A DNA stretch of 64,000 nt, taken from NCBI RefSeq assembly GCF_001043025.1, contig NZ_JYLD01000002.1, forward strand, positions 434,001-498,000. The letters are read 5' to 3'. The notes below the pieces were generated by a model. It searched no databases. It saw nothing but the letters and a program-made list of their open reading frames with translations, and was not told the DNA's origin. Positions 24,708 through 33,811 of the stretch are shown one piece after another (position 1 is the stretch's first letter; every line of letters begins with the position of its first letter). This stretch comes from Pseudomonas helleri. GTDB taxonomy: Bacteria > Pseudomonadota > Gammaproteobacteria > Pseudomonadales > Pseudomonadaceae. A program made the position numbers and the translations under genes.

Positions 24708-25649
24708 ATGAACATCGTATTTCTTGACGGTGCGAGCCTGCCTTCGCCGTTAGAACAGCCAGCTCTGGCTCAGCGTTGGACAGACCGTAAAAGCACCAAG
24801 ATGGAAGAGGTAGTGCCGGCCTTGAAGGGCGCGCAAGTTGCCATCACGAACAAAGTGAAATTGAGTCGAGTTCAGTTGGAACAACTTCCTGAACTCAAAT
24901 TGATCTGCGTAGCCGCCACTGGCTACGATTGTATCGATCTAGCGGCTTGCCGCGATCTCGGGATCACGGTGTGCAACGTACCCGCATACTCAGCAGTCAG
25001 CGTGGCAGAGGCAGTTATTGGCTCATTGTTCGCGCTGCGCCGGCACTTATTTGAGTACCAATCAGCGTCAGCGAATAAGTGGGCCAGCTCTGATCATTTC
25101 TGTGTGCACGGTTCTCCCATCCTTGATGTTCAGGGCTCGACGCTCGGCATCGTGGGGCGGGGAGATATCGGCAAACGTGTCGCCCACCTCGCGGCGGCAC
25201 TCGATATAAATGTGATCTATGCCGAGCACCGAGGCGCTCCTTCCGTGCGAGAGGGCTACGTCTCTTTCGAGGCCGCGCTGAAGCAATCTGATGCGATCAC
25301 CTTACATTGTCCGCTCACCCCGCAAACTCGGCATCTGATCGGCACTGAGCAGCTTGCGATGATGAAGCGTGGCGCGCTGTTGATTAACACGGCACGTGGC
25401 CCTTTGATCAATGAGAGCGCTGTTATCAAATCATTGGTTGACGGTCATCTGGGAGGCGCGGCACTAGACGTTTTGGACGTTGAGCCGCCGACAGCCGATC
25501 ACCCCTTACTTTTGAGCAGTCTGCCCAACCTCATCGTAACTCCGCATGTTGGCTGGGCTAGCCAAAGCAGCGTAGCTCGTTTGAAGCGAACCTTGACTTC
25601 AAACATTGAAGCATTCGCGGCTGGGAAGCCAATCAACGTGGTCTCGTGA
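24708..25649 (+). CDS. D-isomer-specific 2-hydroxyacid dehydrogenase
   Basis: The protein has 313 residues. It has the NAD-binding motif GSTLGIVGRGDIGKRVA (about 143-159), catalytic Arg in INTARGPLINE, Glu in LDVEPP and His in VTPHVGWAS. The family reduces 2-keto acids (hydroxypyruvate, glyoxylate) to D-2-hydroxyacids or the reverse. AAGGAGG upstream gives a strong start. In this cluster it probably oxidises or reduces a 2-hydroxy/2-keto dicarboxylate made or used by the lyase step. Confidence 0.9.
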   Translation: MNIVFLDGASLPSPLEQPALAQRWTDRKSTKMEEVVPALKGAQVAITNKVKLSRVQLEQLPELKLICVAATGYDCIDLAACRDLGITVCNVPAYSAVSVAEAVIGSLFALRRHLFEYQSASANKWASSDHFCVHGSPILDVQGSTLGIVGRGDIGKRVAHLAAALDINVIYAEHRGAPSVREGYVSFEAALKQSDAITLHCPLTPQTRHLIGTEQLAMMKRGALLINTARGPLINESAVIKSLVDGHLGGAALDVLDVEPPTADHPLLLSSLPNLIVTPHVGWASQSSVARLKRTLTSNIEAFAAGKPINVVS

Positions 25650-25688
25650 CCACCATTTCACTCTAATAAATAATAAAGGTAGAGCGCC

Positions 25689-26987
25689 ATGACAAAAACA
25701 ATCAGCTCATCGTCCGACTTGCCTGACATCCCGGTTGTAAAACGCAAGCCGTTTTACCATCACCTCTACGTCCAGGTAATCGGAGCGATCCTGCTCGGCA
25801 TCTTGCTTGGTCACCTAAGCCCTGGCCTAGGCGAACAGATGAAGCCCTTGGGCGACACTTTCATCAAGCTCATCAAAATGCTGATCGCACCTATCATTTT
25901 TTGCACTGTCGTGAGCGGTATCGCAGGCATGCAGAACCTGAAGCAGATCGGTCGCATTGGGTTCAAGTCGTTGGTGTATTTCGAAGTGCTGACGACGCTG
26001 GCTCTCATCATTGGTCTTATAGGTGTAAACCTTTTCAAGCCTGGTGTCGGGATGCACATCGACCCCGCAACCTTGGACGGTTCTGCAATCGCCGGTTATA
26101 CCAAGGCCGCGCACGACCAGAGTGTTGTAGGGTTCCTCACCAATATCATTCCGACCACCGTATTCGGTGCATTTTCAGAGGGGAATATCCTTCAGGTTCT
26201 CTTCATTTCGGTGTTGTTTGCTTTCGGCCTTCAATTGCTTGGGCCGCTGGGCAAGCCTCTGCTGGATACCATCGACCTGGTAGCTCATGCGTTCTTCCGT
26301 ATGCTGAAGATCGTCATGTACGTCGCCCCTCTGGGTGCTTTCGGGGGCATGGCATTTACCGTCGGGAAATATGGCATCGGGTCATTGGTTTCCTACGGCA
26401 ACTTGCTGCTCTGCTACTACGTGACCGGCTTCTTCTTCGTCTTCGTAGTCCTGAACCTTGCTGCACGGCTTGCCGGATTTAGCCTGTGGAAGTTTCTCAA
26501 ATACATCCGCGAGGAGCTGGTGTTGGTGCTGGGCACGTCGTCCTCCGAGTCGGCCTTGCCGCGATTGATGGGTAAGTTGGAAAAGCTGGGTTGTGAAAAG
26601 TCGACTGTCGGCTTGGTGGTTCCGTCTGGATACTGCTTCAACCTCGACGGCAGCTGCATCAACATGACCGTGTTGGCGATCTTTATCGCCCAAGCGCTCG
26701 ACATTGACGTCTCGTTGTACCACCAGGTGACCCTGCTTCTGATCCTTCTGCTGACCTCAAAAGGTGCGGCCAGCGTGACGGGTGGTGCATTCATCACGCT
26801 CGCCGCAACGCTTGGCTCCATTGATGTTATTCCTGCCGCAGGACTCGTCCTGGTGCTAGGTGTTTACCGATTCATTTCGGAGGGAGGCGCATTGATCAAC
26901 GTGATCGGGAACGGCGTTGCTGCACTGTTCGTCGCCCGGTGGGAAGGCGTTCTGGATAAAGAGCAACTCAAACGCGAGTTGGGCTAG
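25689..26987 (+). CDS. dctA: C4-dicarboxylate/proton symporter, DctA type
   Basis: The protein has 432 residues and the DAACS-family layout: FYHHLYVQVIGAILLGILLG, the GTSSSESALPRLMGKLEKLG loop, the FNLDGSCINMTVLAIFIAQA motif and the SKGAASVTGGAFITLAATL re-entrant loop. DctA imports succinate, fumarate, malate and similar acids across the inner membrane. Being within the catabolic operon, this copy is probably a dedicated importer for the pathway's dicarboxylate rather than the housekeeping DctA. Confidence 0.9.
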   Translation: MTKTISSSSDLPDIPVVKRKPFYHHLYVQVIGAILLGILLGHLSPGLGEQMKPLGDTFIKLIKMLIAPIIFCTVVSGIAGMQNLKQIGRIGFKSLVYFEVLTTLALIIGLIGVNLFKPGVGMHIDPATLDGSAIAGYTKAAHDQSVVGFLTNIIPTTVFGAFSEGNILQVLFISVLFAFGLQLLGPLGKPLLDTIDLVAHAFFRMLKIVMYVAPLGAFGGMAFTVGKYGIGSLVSYGNLLLCYYVTGFFFVFVVLNLAARLAGFSLWKFLKYIREELVLVLGTSSSESALPRLMGKLEKLGCEKSTVGLVVPSGYCFNLDGSCINMTVLAIFIAQALDIDVSLYHQVTLLLILLLTSKGAASVTGGAFITLAATLGSIDVIPAAGLVLVLGVYRFISEGGALINVIGNGVAALFVARWEGVLDKEQLKRELG

Positions 26988-27071
26988 GTTCACGGTCTGG
27001 CCCACCTGTCCTCTGCCACGCACAGGGGAGAGGTGAGCCGGAGCGTAACGATTACTTGAAGTGAGGGCGCT

Positions 27072-28298
27072 ATGTCTTATCCCTTTTTAACGGACGTCAG
27101 CATCATTGAAAGCTCGGCGTTCGTCCCAGCGCCTTTGGCGGGCATGGCTCTAGCACAATTTGGTGCGGACGTTATCCGCGTTGACGCTATCGGCGGTGGG
27201 ATTGACTACCGCCGCGCCCCACTCGCCAATGGACATGGACGCAGTCTTTTCTGGACGTCTCTGAACGCAGGTAAGCGATCACTCGCGCTTGATTTCCGAA
27301 AACCTGAAGCTCGCGAGCTTCTTCAGGAACTGGTGATCCGCACGGGTAATTTGCTAACGAACCGAGCTTCGTCCTGGCTGAGTCATGACTCGCTGGTTGA
27401 ACGACGGAAGGATTTGATCTCGTGCACAATCGAGGGGAACCCTGATGGATCCTCAGCCATGGAGTGCACCATACAAAGCGCTACAGGGCTACCCATGCTC
27501 GCCCGAAAGAGTTTGGATGATCGCCCCGTCAACACGCCGTTCCCAGCTTGGGACGTGATCACGGCCTACCAGGCTGCATTTTCTTTCGTCGGAGCTATCA
27601 ACCGTCGTCTGGTCACTGGGGAAGGATCTTCGATCAAACTGGCCATGTCGGACGTAGCGTTCTCGACGATGTCGCATCTTGGCTTGCTAACTGAGGCACA
27701 ACTCTATGGCACTGATAGAGGGGCGATAGGTAATGACGTCTACGGTGCTTTCGGTCGCGATTTTGTTACGGCTGATGGCGCTTATGTAATGGTCGTTGCA
27801 ATAACCCAACCCCAGTGGCGTGCCTTGGTTGGCTGTTGCCAGGCGCAGGGCGATATTGCCATAGCAGAGAAGTCATTAGGGCTGAATTTCCAGGATGAGC
27901 TTCAAAGGTACGAAGGGCGCGAAGTGATTGCTAACATTCTTGCACCTTGGTTTGCCGCGCGAAAATTCACAGAGGTCGAAAACTCGCTCAACGAGTTCCA
28001 GGTCAGCTGGGGTAAGTACGCGACCATCAAACAGCTTCTGGACGATGACTCTCGAATAGGCGTAAAGAACCCTGTCTTTGAGCAGCGAGCAACGCCCGGA
28101 GTCGGTGAGCATCTAGGGGCACACCTGGCTGCTCGGTTCGAGGGCCTTGTCAGAACGCCATGTGCTGGAGCTCCATTGTTGGGAGCTCATACCGATGAAA
28201 TTCTGCATACGGTGCTTGGGTTGAGTGGATCAGAAATTGCAAGTTTGCACGACGCAAAAATAGTCGCAGGCCCTGAGTCTGATCCGACCGCGCTGTGA
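27072..28298 (+). CDS. family III CoA-transferase-like, resembling 2-methylfumaryl-CoA isomerase (Mct)
   Basis: The protein has 408 residues. The opening (VPAPLAGMALAQFGADVIRV, then GGGIDYRRAP and LFWTSLNAGKRSLALDFRKP) and the catalytic-Asp region (FPAWDVITAYQAAFSF, then GSSIKLAMSDVAFSTMSHLG) match the branch that moves CoA within one molecule (mesaconyl-C1-CoA to C4-CoA) more than ordinary CaiB. It is the last gene of the operon. If correct, it points to mesaconate/citramalate-type C5 acids as the pathway substrate. The call rests on recall of the family, not on an alignment. Confidence 0.75.
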   Translation: MSYPFLTDVSIIESSAFVPAPLAGMALAQFGADVIRVDAIGGGIDYRRAPLANGHGRSLFWTSLNAGKRSLALDFRKPEARELLQELVIRTGNLLTNRASSWLSHDSLVERRKDLISCTIEGNPDGSSAMECTIQSATGLPMLARKSLDDRPVNTPFPAWDVITAYQAAFSFVGAINRRLVTGEGSSIKLAMSDVAFSTMSHLGLLTEAQLYGTDRGAIGNDVYGAFGRDFVTADGAYVMVVAITQPQWRALVGCCQAQGDIAIAEKSLGLNFQDELQRYEGREVIANILAPWFAARKFTEVENSLNEFQVSWGKYATIKQLLDDDSRIGVKNPVFEQRATPGVGEHLGAHLAARFEGLVRTPCAGAPLLGAHTDEILHTVLGLSGSEIASLHDAKIVAGPESDPTAL

Positions 28299-28468
28299 TT
28301 AATTGCGTCTATCCGCAGGACGCTGTGAGCGAATGGTATTTACCCGCACTCCTTTCAGGAAACTGCTATTGCGACAAATGAGATATGAATAGATGTCTTG
28401 CGCGCAGCGCTGAGAATTCTGAGTGCAGGATGCGTCACGATATATGCTTCCCAAGACGTAAACACCTA

Positions 28469-28569
28469 GCAAGCGGAGCGCGCAGGTGTGAGGGATGCGA
28501 GCCCACAGGGTCGAGACACGCCTTGGCGGGGCTCGATTCACGGCAGCCTGACGCCGTAGACGGCACGCC
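28469..28569 (-). repeat. structured intergenic repeat, copy R5
   Basis: Read on the minus strand it begins GGCGTGCCGTCTACGGCGTC, has GGCTGCCGTGAATCGAGCCC, a CCCTGTGGGCT hairpin and CATCCCTCACACCTG, and ends GCGCGCTCCGCTTGC. It is nearest to R1. Like R1 it sits just upstream of the duplicated small gene pair and in the opposite orientation to it, so repeat and genes were duplicated as a unit. Confidence 0.7.
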
Positions 28570-28605
28570 ATCAATGCCACCTCGCTCAAGCAAGAGGTAA
28601 CTTCA

Positions 28606-29012
28606 ATGCCCGACGATGAACTCCGCGAGCTGGAAGCAAAGAGGCGAAAGGCATTGTGGATGCTTGCGAAAATATCTCCAGGCAATTCCAAGGCGTTCGA
28701 TGCCTTATCTATCCTTGACGACCTTGACCTTCAAGAGCGAAAGACTCCGCTCATACTGACAAGGCACTTGAGCTCAACAGGGTTCGGGATTGTGTCACGG
28801 TGCAGCATCACCACTCCGGAATCGACATCATCCTGGAGCAGACTATTCCGCAACCCTGGAGGGAGCGCTTCAATCAGGCGAGTATCGGGTCGACCAGATT
28901 GTTAGATGGGCCTTACGCTGCGGACTGGTATAAATTCCTGGCTTGCTGGGAAACAGAGATGCAGCACCTAGAGGAACACAGGGCTGCCCGCAGCAAGCCC
29001 AAGCTGGATTGA
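28606..29012 (+). pseudogene. small unknown gene, copy 2, frameshifted
   Basis: The first 45 codons (PDDELRELEAKRRKALWMLA, DALSILDDLDLQER) match the 135-residue protein at 1872-2279. The frame then shifts near 28741-28752 and the match continues one frame over (DSAHTDKALELNRVRDCVTV, then QHHHSGIDIILEQTIPQPWR) to a stop at 29012. A single-base change near 28745 explains it. Without the raw reads, a sequencing error cannot be excluded. It is followed by the intact small gene at 29031. Confidence 0.7.
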
Positions 29013-29030
29013 TGCGGAAGGAGAATAGAC

Positions 29031-29237
29031 GTGGAACGAGACAGCGATGACACCGTGTATTGCGATATCCAAATGCCAGTGGCTCAAGGGCGGGAGCTAT
29101 TGGCGTTAGTGAATGCCCTGCGAGAGTCGAAAGCTCATCCAAGTCTCGACAGAGTTTTTGAACACATGCAGTACGAGCTCAGCACGTCCATCGATATCGT
29201 GGATAACCCGCCAACATGGGGGCCTTGGTGTCGCTGA
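29031..29237 (+). CDS. small hypothetical protein (intact copy of the duplicated pair's second gene)
   Basis: An acidic protein of 68 residues starting with GTG (MERDSDDTVYCDIQMPVAQG), ending NPPTWGPWCR. It matches the broken copy at 1595-1858 across its length. An AAGGAG lies upstream. Its size, acidity and constant pairing with a larger charged protein would fit a small partner such as an antitoxin, but there is no motif to confirm this. Confidence 0.6.
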   Translation: MERDSDDTVYCDIQMPVAQGRELLALVNALRESKAHPSLDRVFEHMQYELSTSIDIVDNPPTWGPWCR

Positions 29238-29255
29238 AGACGCCTAGTGGAGGCA

Positions 29256-29822
29256 TTAAAGCTCTGCATCCCATGCATCCATAGCCTCGCTCACAGCCGA
29301 GTACCACTGGAGATCACCAAGCTCTAGAGCATTCGCGATTTGCCTGTTGGTATTGCCGTCGACCCAAGTCGGTAGACTCTTTATGGCTTCTGTGAACAGA
29401 CTGGCTGTAGCGACAGCGAATCGCCCCGTACTTGTACACTGGAGGCACGCGTAGCGCACAGTAGCGCCACTCTGCAACCGACGCCAAGCCACCACCTCGA
29501 TACAGTCCATGGCGCTCACCGGCGCCTCTACGGTGGAACTCACTAACGGTTCCACCTGGGAATCTTCCGCTGCTCTGAATGATCGGCTAGGCGCTTCTGG
29601 CCTGTGGACAAGATGCTTAAACTGCTCACGTGAGGCGATTATCTGTTCGCGAAACTCTTCGGGATCGATGGACATGCCCCCTTCCGGTGTCACCCTTAGG
29701 GTCTTGAGGCTGTTCGCTGCCTCAATGAACGCACGTTCGCGCTTAACCTCATGCGGAGGGCGGCGGTCAGGGCTGATGAGGTTCCAAAAGCAGTCTAGAA
29801 GCTTCAAGGTTTTTCCTACCAC
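29256..29822 (-). CDS. hypothetical protein downstream of the helicase/nuclease pair
   Basis: The protein has 188 residues and no family I recognise. The N-terminal third is helical and basic (LKLLDCFWNLISPDRRPPHE). The middle is low-complexity and may be a linker. The C-terminal part (SGATVRYACLQCTSTGRFAV, then ASLFTEAIKSLPTWVDGNTN) looks like a folded domain. It lies 44 bases after the helicase gene on the same strand, so it may be a third, optional member of that operon. Confidence 0.6.
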   Translation of the reverse strand: MVGKTLKLLDCFWNLISPDRRPPHEVKRERAFIEAANSLKTLRVTPEGGMSIDPEEFREQIIASREQFKHLVHRPEAPSRSFRAAEDSQVEPLVSSTVEAPVSAMDCIEVVAWRRLQSGATVRYACLQCTSTGRFAVATASLFTEAIKSLPTWVDGNTNRQIANALELGDLQWYSAVSEAMDAWDAEL

Positions 29823-29866
29823 GGACGAATGCTGATCCTTCTAGAATACAGGCCCGCAGCAAACAA

Positions 29867-32059
29867 TCATCTTCTCAGGTTCGGATAGAGCGTTCTCGTC
29901 AAAAAGGAACGATCTACGGTGCCCAAACTAATCCAGCGAGTTTCATTAGCTCGTAGAAACTGAGCCATCTCATCCACATCCAGGTCTTGAGGTGGTTCGA
30001 TGAGCGTATTGAGCCTCTGAAGCGTCTGAACAGGCACACCCATCTCCTCTAAGCCTGCAAGGCCTGGGGCGAGATGGTAATGCTCAAAGATGCCACGTAG
30101 CCTGGAGTAATCGATCTTGACGTTAATATGCCGTTTTTTGGCATACAACTTCACCACATCTTCAAGGACACCCAGAAGCTTGGGCACAGTATGGCCAAAA
30201 ATATTTATTACCACTTTGAGGTCATCGTTAATGCAAGTAGATAGGTCTTCGACCTCACCTTTCTCCAAACGCCCCTTCGCCTGATCAATCTGGGACTTAA
30301 AGTATTCCGCATACTCAGAAGTGTACAAATAATTCGTAAGCTTTGCATGAATCACAGAGCTATTTTTGGTTGGAATACGTACTCTGCGGAGGGCTCCTGC
30401 TTGAAACCTGGTCAGCGCTACGGCCAAAACATCCAGAAACGCACCTGATGGCATCCAATGAAAAATTGCGGACTGCAGATCGGTTTCCGAAAGCATTTCC
30501 ACAAAGGAATATATTTCCCTGAACGCTTCTAAACTGAAGGAGCTATGCCGCTTGAGCAGATCTACGCCAAACTCATCAACATTCTCGTCCCGTTCGAACC
30601 TGGATTGAGAATAATCACTAAGATGTTCAGGCTGAACGCCCACCAGGAGGTTCATTGGAGTCGTATCATCTTGGATGCCAAGCGGGATATCTACTCCCTG
30701 ATTGAACGAGTCTTGGGGAATCGATTCAAGGCAATATACCCTGCCTACGAAATGAACACCCATTCGGCCAGCACGACCTTTGATATTCCCGTGCGTGAAT
30801 TTATCGATACTAAAAATGCCATCTCTATTGTCGTATATGACGACGTTCTTAGCAATTGTATTAACGCCCTCGATTATCGTCGAGGTGCAGATGAGGTAAT
30901 TGATCTCGCCTCTATTGAAAAGATCAATAGTGTATTGCTGCAATGCACGTGGCAATCCGCCAAAATGGAGCCCAATACCATTGCGCAATGCTACACAGTA
31001 ATCCCAGTCCGAATCATACTCTTGAGCCACCCAGTCTAGATGAGGACTGTTGAATTCAGTGCCAAATCCATTCTGAGCTAAAGACCTGGCAACCCCGCCA
31101 GCAATAGCCGAGGACTTGCAATAAATTATCGTGGCTTCACCACGGCACTGACCCGCGATTGCAAGGACGGCCCTTTCTTTACCTACATCATCATTAGGGG
31201 ATAAGTCGAAGGACTCAATGTCTAACGCTACCGTATTGAAGTCAGAGGAAATGAAAGTGTACTCTAGGCCGAGACTAGCCAAACCAGTAACACTATTGAT
31301 GAAGGGGCCAGTCATGTAAAACTGCTTAGAGGCCTTAAGAAGTTTGCTTAACGCGATATTGAGTTCAATTACACGTTCATTTTCGTAGTCGATCTTGCCA
31401 CTGGCTCGCTGCTGAAACGCAAGCTTGTAGAACTCATCAACAACAAAGAAATCAATGTCTACAATGTCTTTCCGCTCATTGACTCTCTCTTGTGTAAGCA
31501 CATAGATCACCTTTCCACCACTAGCCTCCTGCGAGCTGTGATGAATGATCTGGTAAGACTGGCCAAATCGCTCTTGAAGACGTCGGCGGGTCTCATCGGC
31601 CAAAGCAATGGTAGGCACGACCAGCACCACCCTACGCACTAATCCCAACCCAATTATCGAGTCTACAATCGCACTTTTACCCATGCTGGTTGGTGCGCTC
31701 AAAACAACATTACGCCCAGACCGAAGCAACTCGAACACCTGAAACTGCATCGAATGGAAGACAAATTCGTCAGAGAAAGGTGTTTGATATATACCTAAAG
31801 CCGCTCTTTCACTGGCTGAGATATCCTGAAACTCTTTCTTCAGGTACGGATACAATCCGGCCTTGCGTACAAGGTTTCTCAGTAGCGGTGTGTAGCTTGA
31901 GAATCTCGGCCTAGCATCCAAGGCACGGATAACTAAATCCCTACCCATGTGCAATGAAACTGGATTTGACAAAAGCTTGTCAGCGGCTCGAAGATAGGTA
32001 AACGCTGAGGAGTCATTCGTATCAAGCAGAAGTCGAGCGCTGTCGTAGATCCTGTTCAT
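29867..32059 (-). CDS. superfamily 2 DEAD/DEAH-type helicase (HamB-like?)
   Basis: The protein has 730 residues. Walker A is LSAPTSMGKSA (about 120-130), motif Ia VVLVVPTIALADE, motif II VVDEFYKLA (Asp208-Glu209), and motif VI KGRAGRMGVHFVG (about 430-442), with Ski2-like spacing. There is a helical N-terminal extension of about 90 residues and a C-terminal helical region of about 230. It overlaps the upstream nuclease-like gene by four bases (ATGA), so the two are translationally coupled. Together they resemble Hachiman-type (HamA nuclease/HamB helicase) anti-phage systems. The helicase call is firm; the system name is inference. Confidence 0.8.
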   Translation of the reverse strand: MNRIYDSARLLLDTNDSSAFTYLRAADKLLSNPVSLHMGRDLVIRALDARPRFSSYTPLLRNLVRKAGLYPYLKKEFQDISASERAALGIYQTPFSDEFVFHSMQFQVFELLRSGRNVVLSAPTSMGKSAIVDSIIGLGLVRRVVLVVPTIALADETRRRLQERFGQSYQIIHHSSQEASGGKVIYVLTQERVNERKDIVDIDFFVVDEFYKLAFQQRASGKIDYENERVIELNIALSKLLKASKQFYMTGPFINSVTGLASLGLEYTFISSDFNTVALDIESFDLSPNDDVGKERAVLAIAGQCRGEATIIYCKSSAIAGGVARSLAQNGFGTEFNSPHLDWVAQEYDSDWDYCVALRNGIGLHFGGLPRALQQYTIDLFNRGEINYLICTSTIIEGVNTIAKNVVIYDNRDGIFSIDKFTHGNIKGRAGRMGVHFVGRVYCLESIPQDSFNQGVDIPLGIQDDTTPMNLLVGVQPEHLSDYSQSRFERDENVDEFGVDLLKRHSSFSLEAFREIYSFVEMLSETDLQSAIFHWMPSGAFLDVLAVALTRFQAGALRRVRIPTKNSSVIHAKLTNYLYTSEYAEYFKSQIDQAKGRLEKGEVEDLSTCINDDLKVVINIFGHTVPKLLGVLEDVVKLYAKKRHINVKIDYSRLRGIFEHYHLAPGLAGLEEMGVPVQTLQRLNTLIEPPQDLDVDEMAQFLRANETRWISLGTVDRSFLTRTLYPNLRR

Positions 32060-33675
32060 TTGTCATCTCGCATTTTCTTTGCCAGCAAATCACACAAGTC
32101 ATCGAAGCTTGGAGCGGGGTAGATATACAGCTCGATATTCAACTGAGCATAAACGGGATTTTTTTTTAGGTCAGAAATAAACTCCACAAATAGCTCATAA
32201 GCTTCTTCATACAGACTAGATTCATGACCTTTCGTCTCCGGGATGGTCAACAAGCTGGACTCATAGCCAAAGAAGACAACAAACCTGAAGCGTTCCAGAT
32301 GATCTTCAAACGAATTGCTCGTATCCAGAATCTCATCGACGTCGTGATTCAGGAGGTAGGAATCTTCTTTTACATCGAGAACCTTCTCCCTGACTCCATC
32401 CAGGCCATTGACTATGTCATCATACAGGGCATCCCTCAGCGCATTTAAAACTTGGGATACGGTTCTCGCCTTTGTTAACTTACTGACTCCGAGCCACAAC
32501 TCATCGCCGCCCTTGTTTCGCTGAACGATATGGACGTTTTCAAAAACCTTCAAGTCATCTTTTGAATCGAGATAAAGCGTGGCCGGTATAGGTTGACTTT
32601 CATGCCTCAATCTCATTACTGAGTGCAGCAATGCATTCCCGAGAAACTGCTCTAAATCATTAGCGCTATCAGTAAGTCGCGCCCTTAAAACCCTGTACTT
32701 TTCCGTGGCACTGGAGCTGATAAAATCAGCAATCTCGCTTGGTCTTAGCAGGAGCTCGTCAAACCAATGACAGATATTCTTAGCGATATGCTCATAGCGA
32801 TACTCACCCATTTGGTAGCGCTGGTGCAGCGCTAGCCCATTCCTAGTCAAAACTGGGCTTTCAAAAGGCGCCTGAAGTTGCACCAATACGCTTGGCAGCT
32901 TCCGATGTACATATACTTTGGAGTGAGAGTTGCTGCGATCATAAAATAATACTTCAGCCTTGAACCACGCGAGAAAATGGTCTCTATGATAGGTTTTATC
33001 ATCCTCCGTATAAACCCGCCTATCTAACGCACTCTTCTTAGTCATCGTGATTAAGATATTGGCCCAGATGCTTTCAACAACCGATTCCGCGCTAAGGATG
33101 ACGCCATGAAGGCTCAGCGCGGCGTTTCTTATATTGTTAAGGGCCGTAAGCTCTATTTCCCTCAGGCTAGGTATTACACTCCACCAGCAGGAGTCCACCC
33201 AATCAGACACAGTGTTACCTGCCGGCGCAACATAGTTTTTAAGCTTACTGGAAAGCTCATCAATTAAAACTTGTCGACCCGACTTACCATCTCGCTTTGA
33301 AATTTCTATTTCTAGAAAATCTAGAGGATCCTTGCAATCCCGTGGAGACAATATTCGAAACTTGCACTTATCAAGAGGGGCCGATGCACATTGCATGGAC
33401 TTGTGGACAATGGAGCTATCAGCAATAAGGTTATTGCTTGCACCGCGAGCACGGGTTGTAACTGTGCTAATAGACCAGCGCGGTTTATCTGAAGTCTTAA
33501 CCTGGACGAACTCGGTGTGCGTGCTATAGAGAATATCGATGTCATCAGTGACTTCACACCTGACGGCCTCTATCCTCTTGTCGAGCAGCATCTGGGTTAC
33601 GAAAAGCGCCGCAGCACAGTCCTGATACAAAAATCCAAGCTTGGCTGCTACGCCGCCCGCGTTGCTCGAGTCCAT
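32056..33675 (-). CDS. DUF4297/Cap4-like nuclease with HamA-like C-terminus
   Basis: The protein has 539 residues from ATG 33675 (GTG 33678 is also in frame). The N-terminus (GGVAAKLGFLYQDCAAALFV, then RCEVTDDIDILY and EFVQVKTSD) is the DUF4297-type PD-(D/E)xK core with Glu, Asp and the QVK motif. The C-terminal 100 residues (RFRFVVFFGYESSLL, then LYEEAYELFVEFISDLKK and IELYIYPAPSFDDL) recall the DUF1837/HamA domain. The helicase follows with a four-base overlap. DUF4297 nucleases degrade DNA when released by a sensor, and in Hachiman the helicase does that gating. The nuclease domain call is good, the HamA likeness moderate. Confidence 0.75.
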   Translation of the reverse strand: MDSSNAGGVAAKLGFLYQDCAAALFVTQMLLDKRIEAVRCEVTDDIDILYSTHTEFVQVKTSDKPRWSISTVTTRARGASNNLIADSSIVHKSMQCASAPLDKCKFRILSPRDCKDPLDFLEIEISKRDGKSGRQVLIDELSSKLKNYVAPAGNTVSDWVDSCWWSVIPSLREIELTALNNIRNAALSLHGVILSAESVVESIWANILITMTKKSALDRRVYTEDDKTYHRDHFLAWFKAEVLFYDRSNSHSKVYVHRKLPSVLVQLQAPFESPVLTRNGLALHQRYQMGEYRYEHIAKNICHWFDELLLRPSEIADFISSSATEKYRVLRARLTDSANDLEQFLGNALLHSVMRLRHESQPIPATLYLDSKDDLKVFENVHIVQRNKGGDELWLGVSKLTKARTVSQVLNALRDALYDDIVNGLDGVREKVLDVKEDSYLLNHDVDEILDTSNSFEDHLERFRFVVFFGYESSLLTIPETKGHESSLYEEAYELFVEFISDLKKNPVYAQLNIELYIYPAPSFDDLCDLLAKKMRDDK

Positions 33676-33811
33676 CACCTACTTCCATGGCTTTTGGCGC
33701 ACAAGGCTATGTGAAAACCCCAGTGGCGTCCATGCCCAATAGCATTACGCCACCAACCCTACGACGGGAGGCCAAAAGTAGCCCGTAAATTCCATTGCAG
33801 CAGCCCGCCAT

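Noticed and set aside
30545..31039. Plus-strand frame of 164 codons within the helicase gene
   Set aside because: It lies wholly antisense to a well-supported helicase with all its motifs and shows no family features of its own.
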